This document shows, piece by piece, positions 34,217-48,088 of a stretch of 64,000 nt of DNA. The notes beneath the pieces were generated by a model that saw only the letters and a list, made by a program, of their open reading frames with translations, was not told the DNA's origin and did no database searches. The translations under genes were made by a program, and so were the position numbers. This stretch comes from Ochromonas danica. Its lineage: Eukaryota; Sar; Chrysophyceae; Chromulinales; Chromulinaceae. Location: assembly GCA_015146655.1 (NCBI GenBank), contig VKHL01000118.1:1-64000 (forward strand), written 5' to 3'. Each line of letters begins with the position of its first letter. Position 1 is the stretch's first letter.

Positions 34217-37200
34217 ATGGCTAGTGCCATAATAAAAGAGAAAGATGATTTCTCTGACCTATTTTCAGGTCAACTAGGAGATGAAAATTTTGATTTTGAT
34301 ATCAGCAATATGGATGATTCATTAAATCTTTCAATTGATAGTGAAAATATTGAAAGTCACGATGATGATATGCCAGAGGTGGGTGTATAGGAAAAACTAT
34401 CATCTACTTCTCTTGTTATACTATAGTCTATCTCTGATAGAGATGATAATGATGGTCATGTTTTAATAATAGATTGGTAGACTTGCTTCCTTTATGAAGC
34501 AACTAGAAGAAGAGTTGGAAGCTTCACATGTTTTCGAGGAGGAGGTGAGTGAATGACCTTTCCCACACACATTGAGATACACATACTGACACATATATAT
34601 GCACACACTTTGTCTCTCAAATGGACACACATGTTTCTCTTACAATATCGCTCCGTGTACTCTTGACTAATAACACTGTGCTGTTGTTGTTGGTGGTGTG
34701 CTATAGGAACATTCCTTGTTGAAGACGGTGGACAACAGCGATAGCGAGGAAGAGGAAGATCCCAATCTCTCTGTCTTATCTGAAAGCCTCTCACTCTTAG
34801 ATCAGCAAATCGTCAATAGTGTTCGAAAGGTTCGTCCTATCACAGAGCTGTTGAAAAGTGAAGAGGCAGGAGGAGGTGGACAGGTAGTTGGCACACTGAA
34901 TACATCTCAACAAGCAACAGAACAAACAACACAACTCTCCTCCTCCACCACCTCCGACAATAAGAACACTAACATTGATAATAAGGCTCAGAGTTCTCCA
35001 AGATCTGGTGATCGACGAGAGAGTCGATCTGGTTCCTTGGTAAAGGATCAACAACATCTGTACCATGATATTACTTTTGACAATTTCTTTTCCAGTGCTC
35101 AAGATGAGCATATTCACACCCCCAAGCATCATCTATCTGTGAGTAGTCCTCATACAAACTCGTCCTCTCGTCCAACTTCTATGGGTCGGAAGAAACGATC
35201 TTTTCGCTTCCAGGAAGAATTTACCGTGGAATCTTTGAAACGTAATTGGGATATGGAAGAAGAATATGACAAGATTCCTGCCTTGCCTGTTTCTCCGAAC
35301 CAAAAGAAACTATCCCCACCAACCGTCATACCGGAGGATGTAGATCAACAACAGGCTCAACACAAGGTAACAATCGTTGAGAATGAAGAGGCTGAACTAG
35401 AAGAGAGTGAAGATTCAGCATCTGATAAACCCCGAAGATTGTCTGAAGTGGATCTTATTCATAGCCGCCTAGCTCATTCAACCCCTTCATCGGGTAGGGC
35501 GAATTTATCAAAAGATGAACGTGTCAAAGGTGATTTCATGATTTGCAGTGGTGGAGAGATTTTGAGTAATACTTATCTATTCCGAGCGTATGTTGGTATG
35601 TATCCAACTTCTGTCACCCATTTTAATGAAAATGGTAAATTAGTTCCTTCGAGTAGTGGTTGTTCAGTTGCTCTGACCTCTTCGACTGCAGGATTGATCA
35701 ATAATGTTGACAAAGCGAGTAGTAGTCTCACACGACCTACATTAACCTCCTTACCTACTGTGAACAATATAGCAGCTGGTGGTAATAATAGTGCAAGTAA
35801 CACTAAAGGATATTATAATATTCATGTTATGGAGTGTATTATCCGCCCTGATATTGAGCTCAAAGTCATAATGGCGATTATCGTTCAGTTGGCCAAATCT
35901 TTTCAATGTAAATGCTCTCTGATTGAGCGTTCACATGCTGTCTTGTTCCCCACGTCAACTAAAGCATCTTCATTTATGTCCAAGCTTAATGGTGGTAGCA
36001 GCAAAACTGCTGATACTTCCCAGCCACTTACACGGGGAGAGTTTGACTGTGTTGATGTTCAAGTGTGCATTAATCGAGATGTTCGTCAGCGAGTTCTCTT
36101 GCTTCAGTTCATGAAAAGGATGGTTGTCTATGGTGGTCTTGGTTTGGGGAGTATTCTAGTCAACCAGCTATCAGGTCCTATTGAATATGCATCGATTAAG
36201 TCCTGCCCAGAGACAAAGCGCTTCATGGCTTGGTTACGTGTAAGTTTCAATCTGATTCCTCCTTTAATCTCACTCTAATTGGTTTGCTTTTCAATAGAGA
36301 GAGTTAATCAAACAAGAAATTTGCCTGTCATCACTGTATCATTGCTCTCTGGTTCGTGTTTGTGCTTTGCCTCAAGGTCTTGATGCGCAATTCTTAGTCC
36401 AGCTTGACAGTAAGCTTTTAGCCTCTCGCCTATATGACATACATCTAGATTTAATAATTCTATTGCAATGTTCGCTCTTTAGCGTTGTGCCGTCAAGCAA
36501 TGAGGCAAAAGTTGGATGCTGAAGTAGAGGCAATGAAAGAGCATATTCAAGTTCAAGAGCAGCTGAACAACGATTTTGTGAAGACCATTGAGCCTATTTA
36601 CAAGCATTATGAGCTCGAGTTGCCACCTTTCTTGCATCTTCGACCCTCCGCTTTGGATTCTTTTCCTCGGGAGTCTGATAAGGAAGGCAAGTCAACTGAC
36701 ACCCAAGCTGAAAAACCAGCACTGCAATCTTCTCCTGAGAATGAGGTTTTGGAGGCAGAGAACGTGGCATCAAGTCCTGATAGTCCCGTCAAGTTGCTGG
36801 CCACTGCACGAAACCGATCAACTAGCAAGATTGCAGACAGTCTTCTCAATAAAAATCTTCGTGCTGATGGAATGACATTCTGTTTAATCATGTTGGATCG
36901 ATGCTATCAAGACTTCGTTGCTGCATGTGACGAAGAGTTTGCTGTGCGATTACAACAAGAAAATGTTGCCACAGTCACCACAATCCAAGAAAAGGCAATG
37001 TACAAGCGATTATTATTGACTAATCTATTCAATAGTCCGAATACCAAAACAAGCCCTTTTCAGCATGCGTTTGTTCAACTCTTCCAGGATGTGCCAATAG
37101 CAACGGCGATGAGTTCCCCTTACGGCCAACAACAGACCGCTGCCACCAACAATGCTACAGCTGCACCAGTGAATCCGCCTCCTGCTAAGACTTGGTTTAG

Positions 37201-38068
37201 TGGATGGATGGGAAGTGGAAATGCTGGTGCTTCTGCAAATGCTACTTTGATTAACAATCGTCGAAGTATCGATCAAGGCAATGGAGATAGCCATGCTGCT
37301 GCTGTTCAAGCAGCGGCTGCAGCTTTAACTGGCGGGATGTTTTCAACCGTCTTTTTCAAGCCAAATACTACAGTTGGCAGTGCTACCAACAACAAGGTAG
37401 CAAGTTCCAGCACAAAAGAAGAGGAGGGTACTTTTGTCACGTCCAAGGAAGAAGAAGGTAGTAATCCCGAGTCCAGTGAACGTTCTGTATCAACGGAGCT
37501 TGTTTCATCTTCCACCCCCCTTGAGAAAGTTTATCCAAATCGCCTTCCTACAAGCATTTTATTGTATTATTGTGCTTGTCTGATTGGCGTGGTCAAGAAT
37601 CCCAATGAGAACATTGCTCCAATCAATGTCAGCAATATGCTGTCCGGCACGTGTTATTTCAGTGCACACTATATCAGCATGGTGACATGCAACAATATGT
37701 TAGTTGGGATGGTCAATAACTCCATTCAGCTGCTGAATACCAATATCTCCAATATGGTCTCCTCATTGGCTCAGAAGAGTAAGGAGATCTATCGACTGGA
37801 AGACCTGGAGGATGTAATTCTGATTCCTCCCAATGCCACCAATTCAGAAGATAATAACAACATGAAAATATATGTTGGTAGTGATGTATCCAAAGGAGGT
37901 GCCCCTGCTGTAGAGAATTCCTTCAGCAGTCGCATGTTTAACAATGGTATGGTGAAGTTACGGTTCTTTCACGGTGCGAAAGATATCTATTTGTTGCCAT
38001 TGGTACAGGAAGCTACCAAGGTAAAGATGGTTCTGGATGAGGTGCGCAATGAGTTTACCAACACTTAG
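34217..38068 (+). CDS. large unknown protein, five exons
   Basis: Exons 34217-34378, 34473-34544, 34707-36239, 36298-36409, 36483-38068; introns 94, 162, 58 and 73 nt with consensus borders. 1154 aa. The acidic start (DDFSDLFSGQLGDENFDFDI) is followed by Ser/Asp-rich linkers. A folded region at about residues 420-660 (KGDFMICSGGEILSNTYLFR; MECIIRPDIELKVIMAIIVQ) and another at about 960-1150 (SILLYYCACLIGVV; MVKLRFFHGAKDIYLLPL) are separated by Asn/Ala/Gln-rich sequence and a helix (RQKLDAEVEAMKEHIQVQEQ). I recognise no family. No signal peptide is seen and any membrane segment is doubtful. Confidence 0.75.
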
Positions 38069-38641
38069 AGTTTTGTTCCATAAGAATATCGTTTATCTCT
38101 CCACTTCGCCGCAAAGCATCGTCATTACTGTGCATCTTGCCAGAGATTTGTATGGATCATGTAGTTTCTGTAAAAATAATAATATTGAGATTTCTTTTCC
38201 ATTCTTCTTCTTCTTCCCTAACGTTGACAGATAGTCCAGTCTACACTCTTGAAATGAGGGCAAAAGCACTGCACATGTATTCTTTTAGTCTATGAAATAC
38301 TTAGTTCCAATAGCTTCCAATAGCTTCTACTTCTAGTATGAAATACTGTCATTCCAAGTTGCAGTTTGGGCCTGTCACGTGCGTTGGGTTGAAGACTTCA
38401 AGTCACCCCTTTGACCAACGGCTCTCTCACCCCATTCAACGGACAATCTGTCCACCCAAGGAGCTGTTGGCAGCTGCTGTATGTGACCCACTCACTCATT
38501 GTTGCTCTTCTCACCAGCCCAGCAGAGTCATCTCGCCAATCATTTCTGATTTCCTGGAATAGCATCTCTTTCCGACCTTCTCTCTCTCTTCTTCTTTCTC
38601 TCCAAGTAGTTGTCTGACGTTGCTGTGGATTTTACGTGAAA
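38069..38641. promoter_or_regulatory. intergenic region upstream of the globin gene
   Basis: 573 bp. CT-rich sequence (TCTCTCTCTTCTTCTTTCTCTCC) sits just before the globin start. No coding exon supported. Confidence 0.4.
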
Positions 38642-39779
38642 ATGGGTGGCAGTGCAAGTTCTGTAGGATTAGGTAGTTATTTCCTTGGTGGTGGAAATGA
38701 AATGGCATTAGCTAAAGTTCTTATGCCATTATATTTTACTACTGATGCTATTACAGAAAGTGAAAAAGTAGCAGCAAAGAAAACCTTTAATCTTATTGTT
38801 GGAAATCAATCTAAACGATTTAATGAATATAAAGCAGAATATCCTAATACTCCTTGTAAGACAGCCATGCAATTTATGCATGCTCTCTTTTTCCAACGTC
38901 TATTCCATATTCATCCAGCATGTAAAGGCATGTTTCCTAATGGAACACATAAAATGGATATTATTCCAATTCTTGCTATTTTCTTCAAAAATATTGATCA
39001 TCCAGACAAGTTAAAGCAAGCCTTAACACATTTTATTGATGTTCATACACGTCTTGGTGTTAAGGCAGTAGAATGTAAGTTTCAACTCTCTATCTGGCTT
39101 TTTCATTCATTTATGTATTAATGAGACTGACTGTCTTCTTTATGGAATAGTTGGAATTGCTGGAGAATGTGCAATGCATGCTATTCGTGGTGCCGTTGGA
39201 CCTGAACTATATACTGATGATGCTTCCAATGGATGGTGTAAAATCTTTTCTACTTTATTAGCTATTATCGTACCCGCTGCAGTTCGATATGAATTAGATC
39301 ATGGTACAAAGGCTGCTTTGCAATCTGCTGAACGCTTCAAGATGATGCATAACTCTATTAATACTTGCACGACATGTGTACGTCTTCAAGCTGCAGCGGA
39401 TGGATTAGTCAATCCTTTTGTTGGAACTACCAATTCTTTCATCTTTTGTCCTGGTTGCTCTATGCCCCCTTCTCAATACACTTCCCTCTCCAGGAGAAGT
39501 GGCAGCAATTCGGGCCACGACTTGTCCTCACTTGTCCCTGATGCTTATTTGTCTCATCCTCCTTTATCACAGCATGAAGTCTTTGCTCATCCTTGTCCTA
39601 CGGTATCGGAGAAAACAGAAGGCAAAGTACGTGCTGATTCAGTGGTTGATCCACCACCAGAATCTTCCACCGATACTCATGAGACCCTTCCTGCTCAACA
39701 ACAAACCACGGTTGATCATGCGCCGAATGTTCAAACTCGTGAAGGTGAAGTTGTCAAAGAATTAACAACAGTTCAGTAG
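38642..39779 (+). CDS. globin-like protein with N-myristoylation signal and long tail
   Basis: Exons 38642-39074 and 39151-39779, 76-nt phase-1 intron; 353 aa. The globin fold spans about residues 22-195: FNLIVGNQSKRFNEYKAE, FFQRLFHIHPACKGMF (CD-corner Phe), DIIPILAIFFKNIDHPDKLK, F-helix HFIDVHTRLGVKAVEF with the proximal His, then G/H helices ending NGWCKIFSTLLAIIVPA. The start MGGSASSVGLG has Gly2 and Ser6 of an N-myristoylation site. The 150-residue tail is Ser/Pro-rich with a CTTC ... CPGC pair. Lipid-anchored globins usually act in sensing or redox rather than oxygen storage; that is inference. Confidence 0.82.
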
Positions 39780-40667
39780 AGGAAACAAGTGAGTTACGCG
39801 TAACAATGACTTCTTTTATTTCTCTCTAGACAGACTATTAGGTGCTTAGAGGTCGCTGTGTGATTGATTGGGTTATGATTAGCCTGTTGAGCTTCTTCGT
39901 CTGAATTTATTGTTCATATGTCTGCGTATGTTTGAGTTGAATTGTTGTGGTTGTCCAAGTCATAGCGTCGAGATTGAGTTTATAGACCTTTTCTTGCACT
40001 TTTTGCTTTGACTGTTGTGCTAAGTTGATTCTGATAGTATACTTTGGTGGTACTAGTGCGATGTGTTGATTTTGATTATTAGGAGGTAAGTTTTGAAGGA
40101 GATCAAGTGTTGGATAGAATAGACAATTCTGCTTTTAGTAACTCAACAACAGCAATTACTCGCTCTTGCTTGCGACACTGTAACATGCAACATTGCATTA
40201 TGATTATTAATTAACTAAGAAATATACTACGATTGCTGTGCAAACTTATTGATTTCTTTAAGATTGCTATAGGTAGTATTGTTTAGTGTAGACCACTGTG
40301 TATTTCATTCTCCCATTCACAGGAGTTTGTATCTCCAGATCTCTCAACTTCTCGTTTCCCTTACTTACAACTACCTGTCCCATCGCTAATCCCTTTTTTG
40401 TTGCTGCTGTGTGCGTGTTTTGGTTTGGAAACCCGTTTCTGTGTGTGTTTTTTATGGTTTTTGGTATTCTGGAGTTTTGGGAGTGGAGAGGGGATTTGAG
40501 GGGCACAAAGTGCTCTCTTTGCTGTGGGGTGACGTTTTCATTTTTCGTATCCACGACGCTGAAGGTGGAGACAACAGGGTTTGCTCTCATGATCATCATC
40601 ACTGTTCCTATCGCTTGAATAACAGTATCTAATATCTCCTTGTAAGAAGATACCATCATATTGAGGA
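39780..40667. other. intergenic region, globin to aminotransferase
   Basis: 888 bp. The first 480 bp are AT-rich without signal. A minus-strand open frame fills most of the rest (separate entry). Confidence 0.45.
40267..40659 (-). CDS. doubtful ORF, 130 aa, head-to-head with aminotransferase
   Basis: Open from a start at 40659 (MMVSSYKEILDTVIQAIGTV) to 40267. Composition is fairly protein-like (RMKYTVVYTKQYYL at the end), but no family is recognised. Its start lies only 8 bp from the aminotransferase ATG on the other strand, so it sits in that gene's promoter and leader. Could be antisense, an old gene or chance. Confidence 0.25.
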   Translation of the reverse strand: MMVSSYKEILDTVIQAIGTVMMIMRANPVVSTFSVVDTKNENVTPQQREHFVPLKSPLHSQNSRIPKTIKNTHRNGFPNQNTHTAATKKGLAMGQVVVSKGNEKLRDLEIQTPVNGRMKYTVVYTKQYYL

Positions 40668-41933
40668 ATGATCAAGAGTGAAACAAGTGACCACTTATCT
40701 TTGTCTTCTTCTCCCTCTTCTTATGTCAAACCATCGACACGTTCTCAAATTGATTCATTTAAAGTCATGGAGATATTACAAACATCCACACAAATGGAAT
40801 ATCGTGGAGAACATGTTTGTCATTTAGAAATTGGTCAACCCGGCCACAGTGCCCCTAGAGCAGTTCTTGAAGCTGCACATCGTGCACTAGACGAGAATAG
40901 AATAGGCTATAGCTCGGCGGTGGGAATATTGGAGATACGTAGAGCTATCTCAGATCATTACAAGGCGAAATATAACCTCGATATAGATCCTGAACGTGTG
41001 GTTATATGCACGGGATCCAGTGCCTGCTTGGTACTGCTTTGTCTGGCCTGTTTTGAGTTGGGGGATCATGTAGCTATTTGCAGCTGCGGCTATCCTTGCT
41101 ATCGAAATATTTTGAAAGCAATGAGTTTGCATTATTTCAGCATATGTGTCAATGAGAACTTTAAGCTGACTTCAGCTATTCTGGAAGAAGCGATTGAGCA
41201 ACGAAGAGTAATGGGCTTACCACCAATCAAAGGTCTTATCCTGAGCTCTCCTGCAAATCCCACAGGCGCAATGCTCTCTCCTGTAGAGCTTCAAGAAATT
41301 GGTCAAGTATGTTGTCGTCATGGCATTATATTCATTTGTGATGAAGTGTACCATGGAATTTCATATGGCGAAGTTCCAGAGGCTTCGGCATTGCAGTTCC
41401 TCAGCGATGCTATTGTTATCAATTCTTTCTCCAAGTTCTATTCAATGACTGGATGGAGATTAGGATGGATGGTAGTTCCTTTGAGCCTGAGAGACACATT
41501 GTTAAAGCTGTCAGAGAGTTTATATATTGCCCCACCAACTCTTTCCCAGCTCGCCGCTGTTGCTGCTTTCGATTGCATCGACGAGTTGAAAGTACATGTT
41601 CATGCTTATGCTCTTAACCGGCGCACTGTTCTTGAAGTACTTGATGGGTTGGGCTTGCGTGATTGCGCTGCTCCTTCAGAAGGCGCTTTCTTTATCTATC
41701 TTGATTTGAAGAGTAAAGGTGTCAATGACAGCGTGCGTCTTTGTGCCCGTCTGCTTGATGAGGCAAAGGTAGCTATAACTCCAGGAGTGGATTTTGAAGA
41801 TCCATCCACGTCACTCGGTCAACATCGTATCCGCATTTCTTTTAGTCGCTGCTGGGAAGAAGTGCATGAAGGCATGATGAGATTCAAGCATTGGTGGATC
41901 AAGAACACCGTCGACGAACTGATAAATATATAA
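40668..41933 (+). CDS. class I/II PLP-dependent aminotransferase
   Basis: Single exon, 421 aa, normal for fold-type I aspartate aminotransferase-like enzymes. Motifs: HLEIGQPGHSAP (substrate entry), GYSSAVGILEIRRAIS, CTGSSACLVL (PLP phosphate loop), SSPANPTGAMLSP (PANPTG Asn), FICDEVYHGISYG (Asp-x-x-Tyr), SFSKFYSMTGWRLGW (Schiff-base Lys) and the C-terminal Arg in QHRIRISFSR. These motifs resemble the bacterial-type alanine/aspartate group, but the amino-acid substrate cannot be assigned. No targeting peptide is obvious, so cytosolic. Confidence 0.93.
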   Translation: MIKSETSDHLSLSSSPSSYVKPSTRSQIDSFKVMEILQTSTQMEYRGEHVCHLEIGQPGHSAPRAVLEAAHRALDENRIGYSSAVGILEIRRAISDHYKAKYNLDIDPERVVICTGSSACLVLLCLACFELGDHVAICSCGYPCYRNILKAMSLHYFSICVNENFKLTSAILEEAIEQRRVMGLPPIKGLILSSPANPTGAMLSPVELQEIGQVCCRHGIIFICDEVYHGISYGEVPEASALQFLSDAIVINSFSKFYSMTGWRLGWMVVPLSLRDTLLKLSESLYIAPPTLSQLAAVAAFDCIDELKVHVHAYALNRRTVLEVLDGLGLRDCAAPSEGAFFIYLDLKSKGVNDSVRLCARLLDEAKVAITPGVDFEDPSTSLGQHRIRISFSRCWEEVHEGMMRFKHWWIKNTVDELINI

Positions 41934-42082
41934 TGCTATGTTGAGATTTTGTTCCAGGCCAATTTGATAAGGTAAATGTAATGAAAACATGAGCTAAAAT
42001 ACATAGAGCAAAGAGAAACCTTGGCATGTGTGCTAAACTATACGTAAAGCATCGTAGTACAACCGCATATAAAAGTGGAATT

Positions 42083-43152
42083 TTACATCTTCTTTACAGC
42101 GTGTAAGATGTAGTTGACATCAAGATCATCATCAGAAAGCTTCCAATGCTTCAGAGCCGATGAAAGACATGGTCGAGTAATTAGCGTTGAAACTTGCGCA
42201 TCTAAGACGAGACCCTTTGTACTCAAGACATCCATGCCTAAGCCACCTTCCACAATCTCAATGAGCTCATCAGGTTTGATATACTTCTCCCAGTGATGAG
42301 TTCCTCGAGGCATTAGACCAAGAATGGTCTCAGCAGCCAGAATGGTTAGCAAATACGACTTTGGACTTCGATTCACTGTTGATAAGAAGAGACTGCCGGA
42401 GTCATTGAGACACGACGAGCATGTATGTAAGAAGGCTTTTGGATCACTGGTATGCTCAACTACCTATTCAGACATATTGATATATTAGTTTTGTCCAATG
42501 GAGAAAGGTTTTCAATACTAGATTCTATAGTACCTCCAAAGCTGTGACCACATCGAACTTGTCTTCTGTCTTAGCAATTTCCTCTATGGATAGTTAACAT
42601 CAACAACATTAGCATCTGGTAAAGAAAAATTCCCATGGTGAAGTTTGATAACTCACCAACGGTGGTACAAAGGTATCGAATGGAAGCTGTGAGCGGGTCA
42701 GCAGAGGCATGATCTCGTGCAACAGCAATGTTCTCTTGAGAAGGGTCAATAGCTGTCACTTTAGCACCTAGTCGAGCTAATGACTCAGCTAGTAATCCTC
42801 CTCCACAACCAACATCTAGGATAGAAAGATCTTTAAGATGGTCTAAGGCAGCGAGTTGTTCTCTTCCTAACAAGACAGCCATCTGACTCCGAATAAAGTT
42901 CACTCTTGCAGGATTCATAAAATGCAAAGGTCCAGCTCCAGATGAACTACTAGCATCCCACCAAGACCTAACATACCATATCCATCACCATCAGCATGAT
43001 GATCAGTATCACCATTAGTTCCAATGCCAACCCAATTGTCAGCAACATGATACTTACTTTCCAATTTTAGAAAACTTGCTTACTTCATCAGCACTAACAC
43101 TAATTGCTCTTTTCTGACAAAGAGTCATTGGTAAGTAAGCTCTTCGAAACAT
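42083..43152 (-). CDS. COQ3: ubiquinone biosynthesis O-methyltransferase COQ3
   Basis: Exons 43058-43152, 42657-42967, 42534-42583 and 42083-42463; 278 aa. SAM methyltransferase: SILDVGCGGGLLAESLARLG (motif I), KVTAIDPSQENIAVAR (motif II acidic), DKFDVVTALEVVEH (motif post I/II). The upstream block WWDASSSSGAGPLHFMNPAR corresponds to the conserved WWD...LH..NP of UbiG/COQ3, and PRGTHHWEKYIKPDEL to the C-terminal signature. The start MFRRAYLPMTLCQKR is Arg-rich and non-acidic, a plausible mitochondrial presequence. It catalyses the two O-methylations of coenzyme Q synthesis. Confidence 0.95.
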
Positions 43153-43395
43153 TCCTTTCTTTCCTTTTTTTATTTATCTATTACTACAAGTATTTGTTTT
43201 ATTATTACCTCATCAAAGCGATGATGATGACTAGGGGTTTTCACACGCAACACAATAATAAGTGAAGTTACACCAACAGTCGTTAAGTTAACACTAAATG
43301 ATGTTGTTTGCCTGCTGCTCTGTTTTGGATGATTTTGTCAATTCATGGTGACAGATAGATATAGATAGACAACAAAATCAACAACATCCTTCAAC

Positions 43396-45908
<2,513 letters not shown>

Positions 45909-46114
45909 TAGAGTGGAATGGAATGGAAGAGAACTAGATATAGACCAAATGATGATCTTTTAAAGTGATGGGAATGATGGATTGATTGATTGTAGCTATA
46001 CTGTAGTGTTGTGTGAAAGTGTGTTGTTGAGTAGTATTATTGTTATTTCCATTATCATCTTTTTTGTTAAATTATTATTGTTGTTGTTGTTATCACAGTG
46101 TACACAAGAAGAAA

Positions 46115-46145
46115 ACAGAAAGAGAGAGTGAGAGAGAGAGAGAAG
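46115..46145. repeat. GA-rich simple repeat
   Basis: AGAGAGAGTGAGAGAGAGAG tract just past the DPY30 stop, between convergent genes. Confidence 0.7.
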
Positions 46146-46158
46146 GGAGTAAACTGCC

Positions 46159-46805
46159 TTAGTTAGTAGCCGTTGAAGGGTTTTGTGGGTTATGCTTGAG
46201 CAGATAGGCAGCTAACCATTCAATAGGATTGGGTGGACGTTCCTTGACCAGAGCAGACATGCCATCCAATAGAATGGGTACCACAGTCTGATCTAGATAG
46301 GCACGAATAGGAAGAGCTTGTAAGTTTAACTTCTCTTGAGCAGATTCAAGATCCTTATCAGCTTCATTTAACTAAAAAAAAGAAGAAATAATAATTTTCA
46401 AACAAGAAGAAGAAGAAGATTCATATGAGAATCATCACTAACTAGTGAGGAAGATGAGAGATAAGTGAGAGTAGTAGTAACTAACCTCTCTAACAGAAGA
46501 TGCTGGCTTTGTGTCTACTGCAGTCTCATTGCTTTCAGTCTCATTGGGTGCTGCAACAGGTGCTTCTTCAGGCTTAGGCTAAATAGAATAGATGAAACAA
46601 AAACAACAACAACAAGACAGACAGACAGACAGACAAACAAAAACAACAACAACAACAACAACAAGAAAGACAGACAGACAAACAAAAACAACGAAAAATA
46701 AATAATTTTCAAAAAAGAAGACAGAACAAGAGATATTAAATTTTCATCTAATATTTTCTATTTATCTTTTAATCACTCTGGATTATCTCTTACCTCGTTT
46801 TCCAT
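46159..46805 (-). CDS. DPY30: DPY30, COMPASS/flagellar docking subunit
   Basis: Three small exons: 46794-46805 (12 nt, MENE), 46486-46578 and 46159-46371, all joined in phase 0; introns 215 and 114 nt. 105 aa. The Glu/Thr/Ala-rich start leads into [40 protein letters not shown] and [13 protein letters not shown], the complete Dpy-30 dimerisation motif. Family members are core subunits of Set1/MLL H3K4 methyltransferase complexes and the same motif occurs in radial-spoke proteins of flagella. Small size and the isolated motif favour DPY30 itself. The second intron contains AAC-, CAGA- and AAACA-type simple repeats. Confidence 0.93.
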
Positions 46806-47221
46806 GATTTATTAAATTTCAAATAGAAGGTATCAATCAAGACAACTAACTTATTATTATGTCAGACCTCTCTCAATGCTTCCATATCAATGGGTCTGTG
46901 GGGAATGAGTTAACTTCACACGGGGTAAAACGGAGGAAAGCGTTAACTTCACCTTTCCACAGAAAACTAGACGGGTGTGTACAAACAGCTCTCGCATCCT
47001 GTAAGAGACTAGTCTAATTGACTGAATTCTTTGTGAATTAAATGCTAGTTTGTGATCACCTTATAAAAGCTGAAGTTGCAAAGAATACCAAGAAGGTAAA
47101 CGAGCATACAAAGGAGGAAAGAGAAAGAGATATTTATAGCTTATAGGTCTACACAGCAGCATTGCAATTGGGTCTACAAACTTCTCTTCTCAAGTCGATC
47201 GACCATTTACCGCAAACCGAT
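46806..47221. promoter_or_regulatory. DPY30 upstream region with paired GTTAACTTCAC motifs
   Basis: 416 bp. GAGTTAACTTCAC (about 46907-46919) and GCGTTAACTTCAC (about 46941-46953) lie 100-150 bp upstream of the DPY30 start, separated by a GGGG/CGGAGGAAAG stretch. A very similar pair is found near 48640-48680. Confidence 0.5.
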
Positions 47222-48088
47222 TTAGCCTTGCAATGATGCCTTCAACAAGACACTCAGAGGTGTCGTGCCATGCCCAATTAAACGACTCAGCACCTTGTTG
47301 TAATCGAACAGATCTCCCTTCGAAACAGCCACATCAGAACCTGCCAAGAGATCCGCAAAGACTTGAGGAATACCAGCTGCTGCCAACGTCTGAGAAAAGT
47401 CCTTCTCGCTCATGTTCACATACGGGATAGTACGACCAGTTTGAGCACTCAACTCGGCTGTCAATTCGCTCAGAGTGTAGGCCTCGTCTCCTGCGAGCTC
47501 AATCACCTGGTTGATATATCTCTCAGAGTCAAGCAACACAGTCGCAGCAGCTTCTCCATAGTCTTCACGGCCGGCACTGCTGACCTTTCCTTCCCCTGCT
47601 GCGCCGATCAAAGCGCCATGTTGCAAGGCAGCAGGCACACTTTGCAGGTAGTTCTCTGTATACCACCCATTGCGTAAGATGATGTAGGGGACAGTAGAAG
47701 CCTTTAAGATCTCTTCAGTTGCTACATGCTCGCCAGCCAACGATAGGGAGCTAGTAGAGGCATGCAGAAGACTGGTGTAGACCAAGAGCTTCACACCAGA
47801 TCTCTGAGCTGCCTCGATCACATTACGATGCTGGGGCAACCGTTGACCAATCTCACTGGAGGAAATCAACAACACCTTCGACACACCTTGGAACGCCTCG
47901 TCCAGAGAAGAAGGGTCAGAGTAGTCGGCCTTGCGGATCTCCACTCCCAGCTCTGCTAGATCTGCTGCACGAGAAGGAGAGCGCACAGCAGCGATGATCT
48001 TTACTCCTTTACCACCAGCTTGCTTCACCAAGTGCTTCAAGACAAAGCGTCCAAGTTGACCATTGGCTCCAGTGATGAGGATGCTCAT
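47222..48088 (-). CDS. NmrA-like SDR, NAD(P)H:quinone oxidoreductase type 2 (YtfG/QOR2-like)
   Basis: Single exon, 288 aa from ATG 48088. N-terminal Rossmann motif MSILITGANGQLGRFVLKHL (GxxGxxG), AAVRSPSRAADL (NADP 2'-phosphate Arg/Ser), IRKADYSDPSSLDEAF, VLLISSSEIGQR, LLVYTSLLHAST, YIILRNGWYTENYL. The catalytic YxxxK of classical SDRs is absent, as in atypical NmrA/QOR2 proteins. Relatives reduce quinones with NADPH or sense NADP. The motifs and continuous gene resemble bacterial QOR2, and GC content is clearly above the neighbouring genes; horizontal transfer is possible but unproved. Confidence 0.9.
   Translation of the reverse strand: MSILITGANGQLGRFVLKHLVKQAGGKGVKIIAAVRSPSRAADLAELGVEIRKADYSDPSSLDEAFQGVSKVLLISSSEIGQRLPQHRNVIEAAQRSGVKLLVYTSLLHASTSSLSLAGEHVATEEILKASTVPYIILRNGWYTENYLQSVPAALQHGALIGAAGEGKVSSAGREDYGEAAATVLLDSERYINQVIELAGDEAYTLSELTAELSAQTGRTIPYVNMSEKDFSQTLAAAGIPQVFADLLAGSDVAVSKGDLFDYNKVLSRLIGHGTTPLSVLLKASLQG

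Noticed and set aside
46465-46712. Frames across the DPY30 introns and exon 2
   Set aside because: They arise from AAC and CAGA simple repeats; the spliced DPY30 explains the region.
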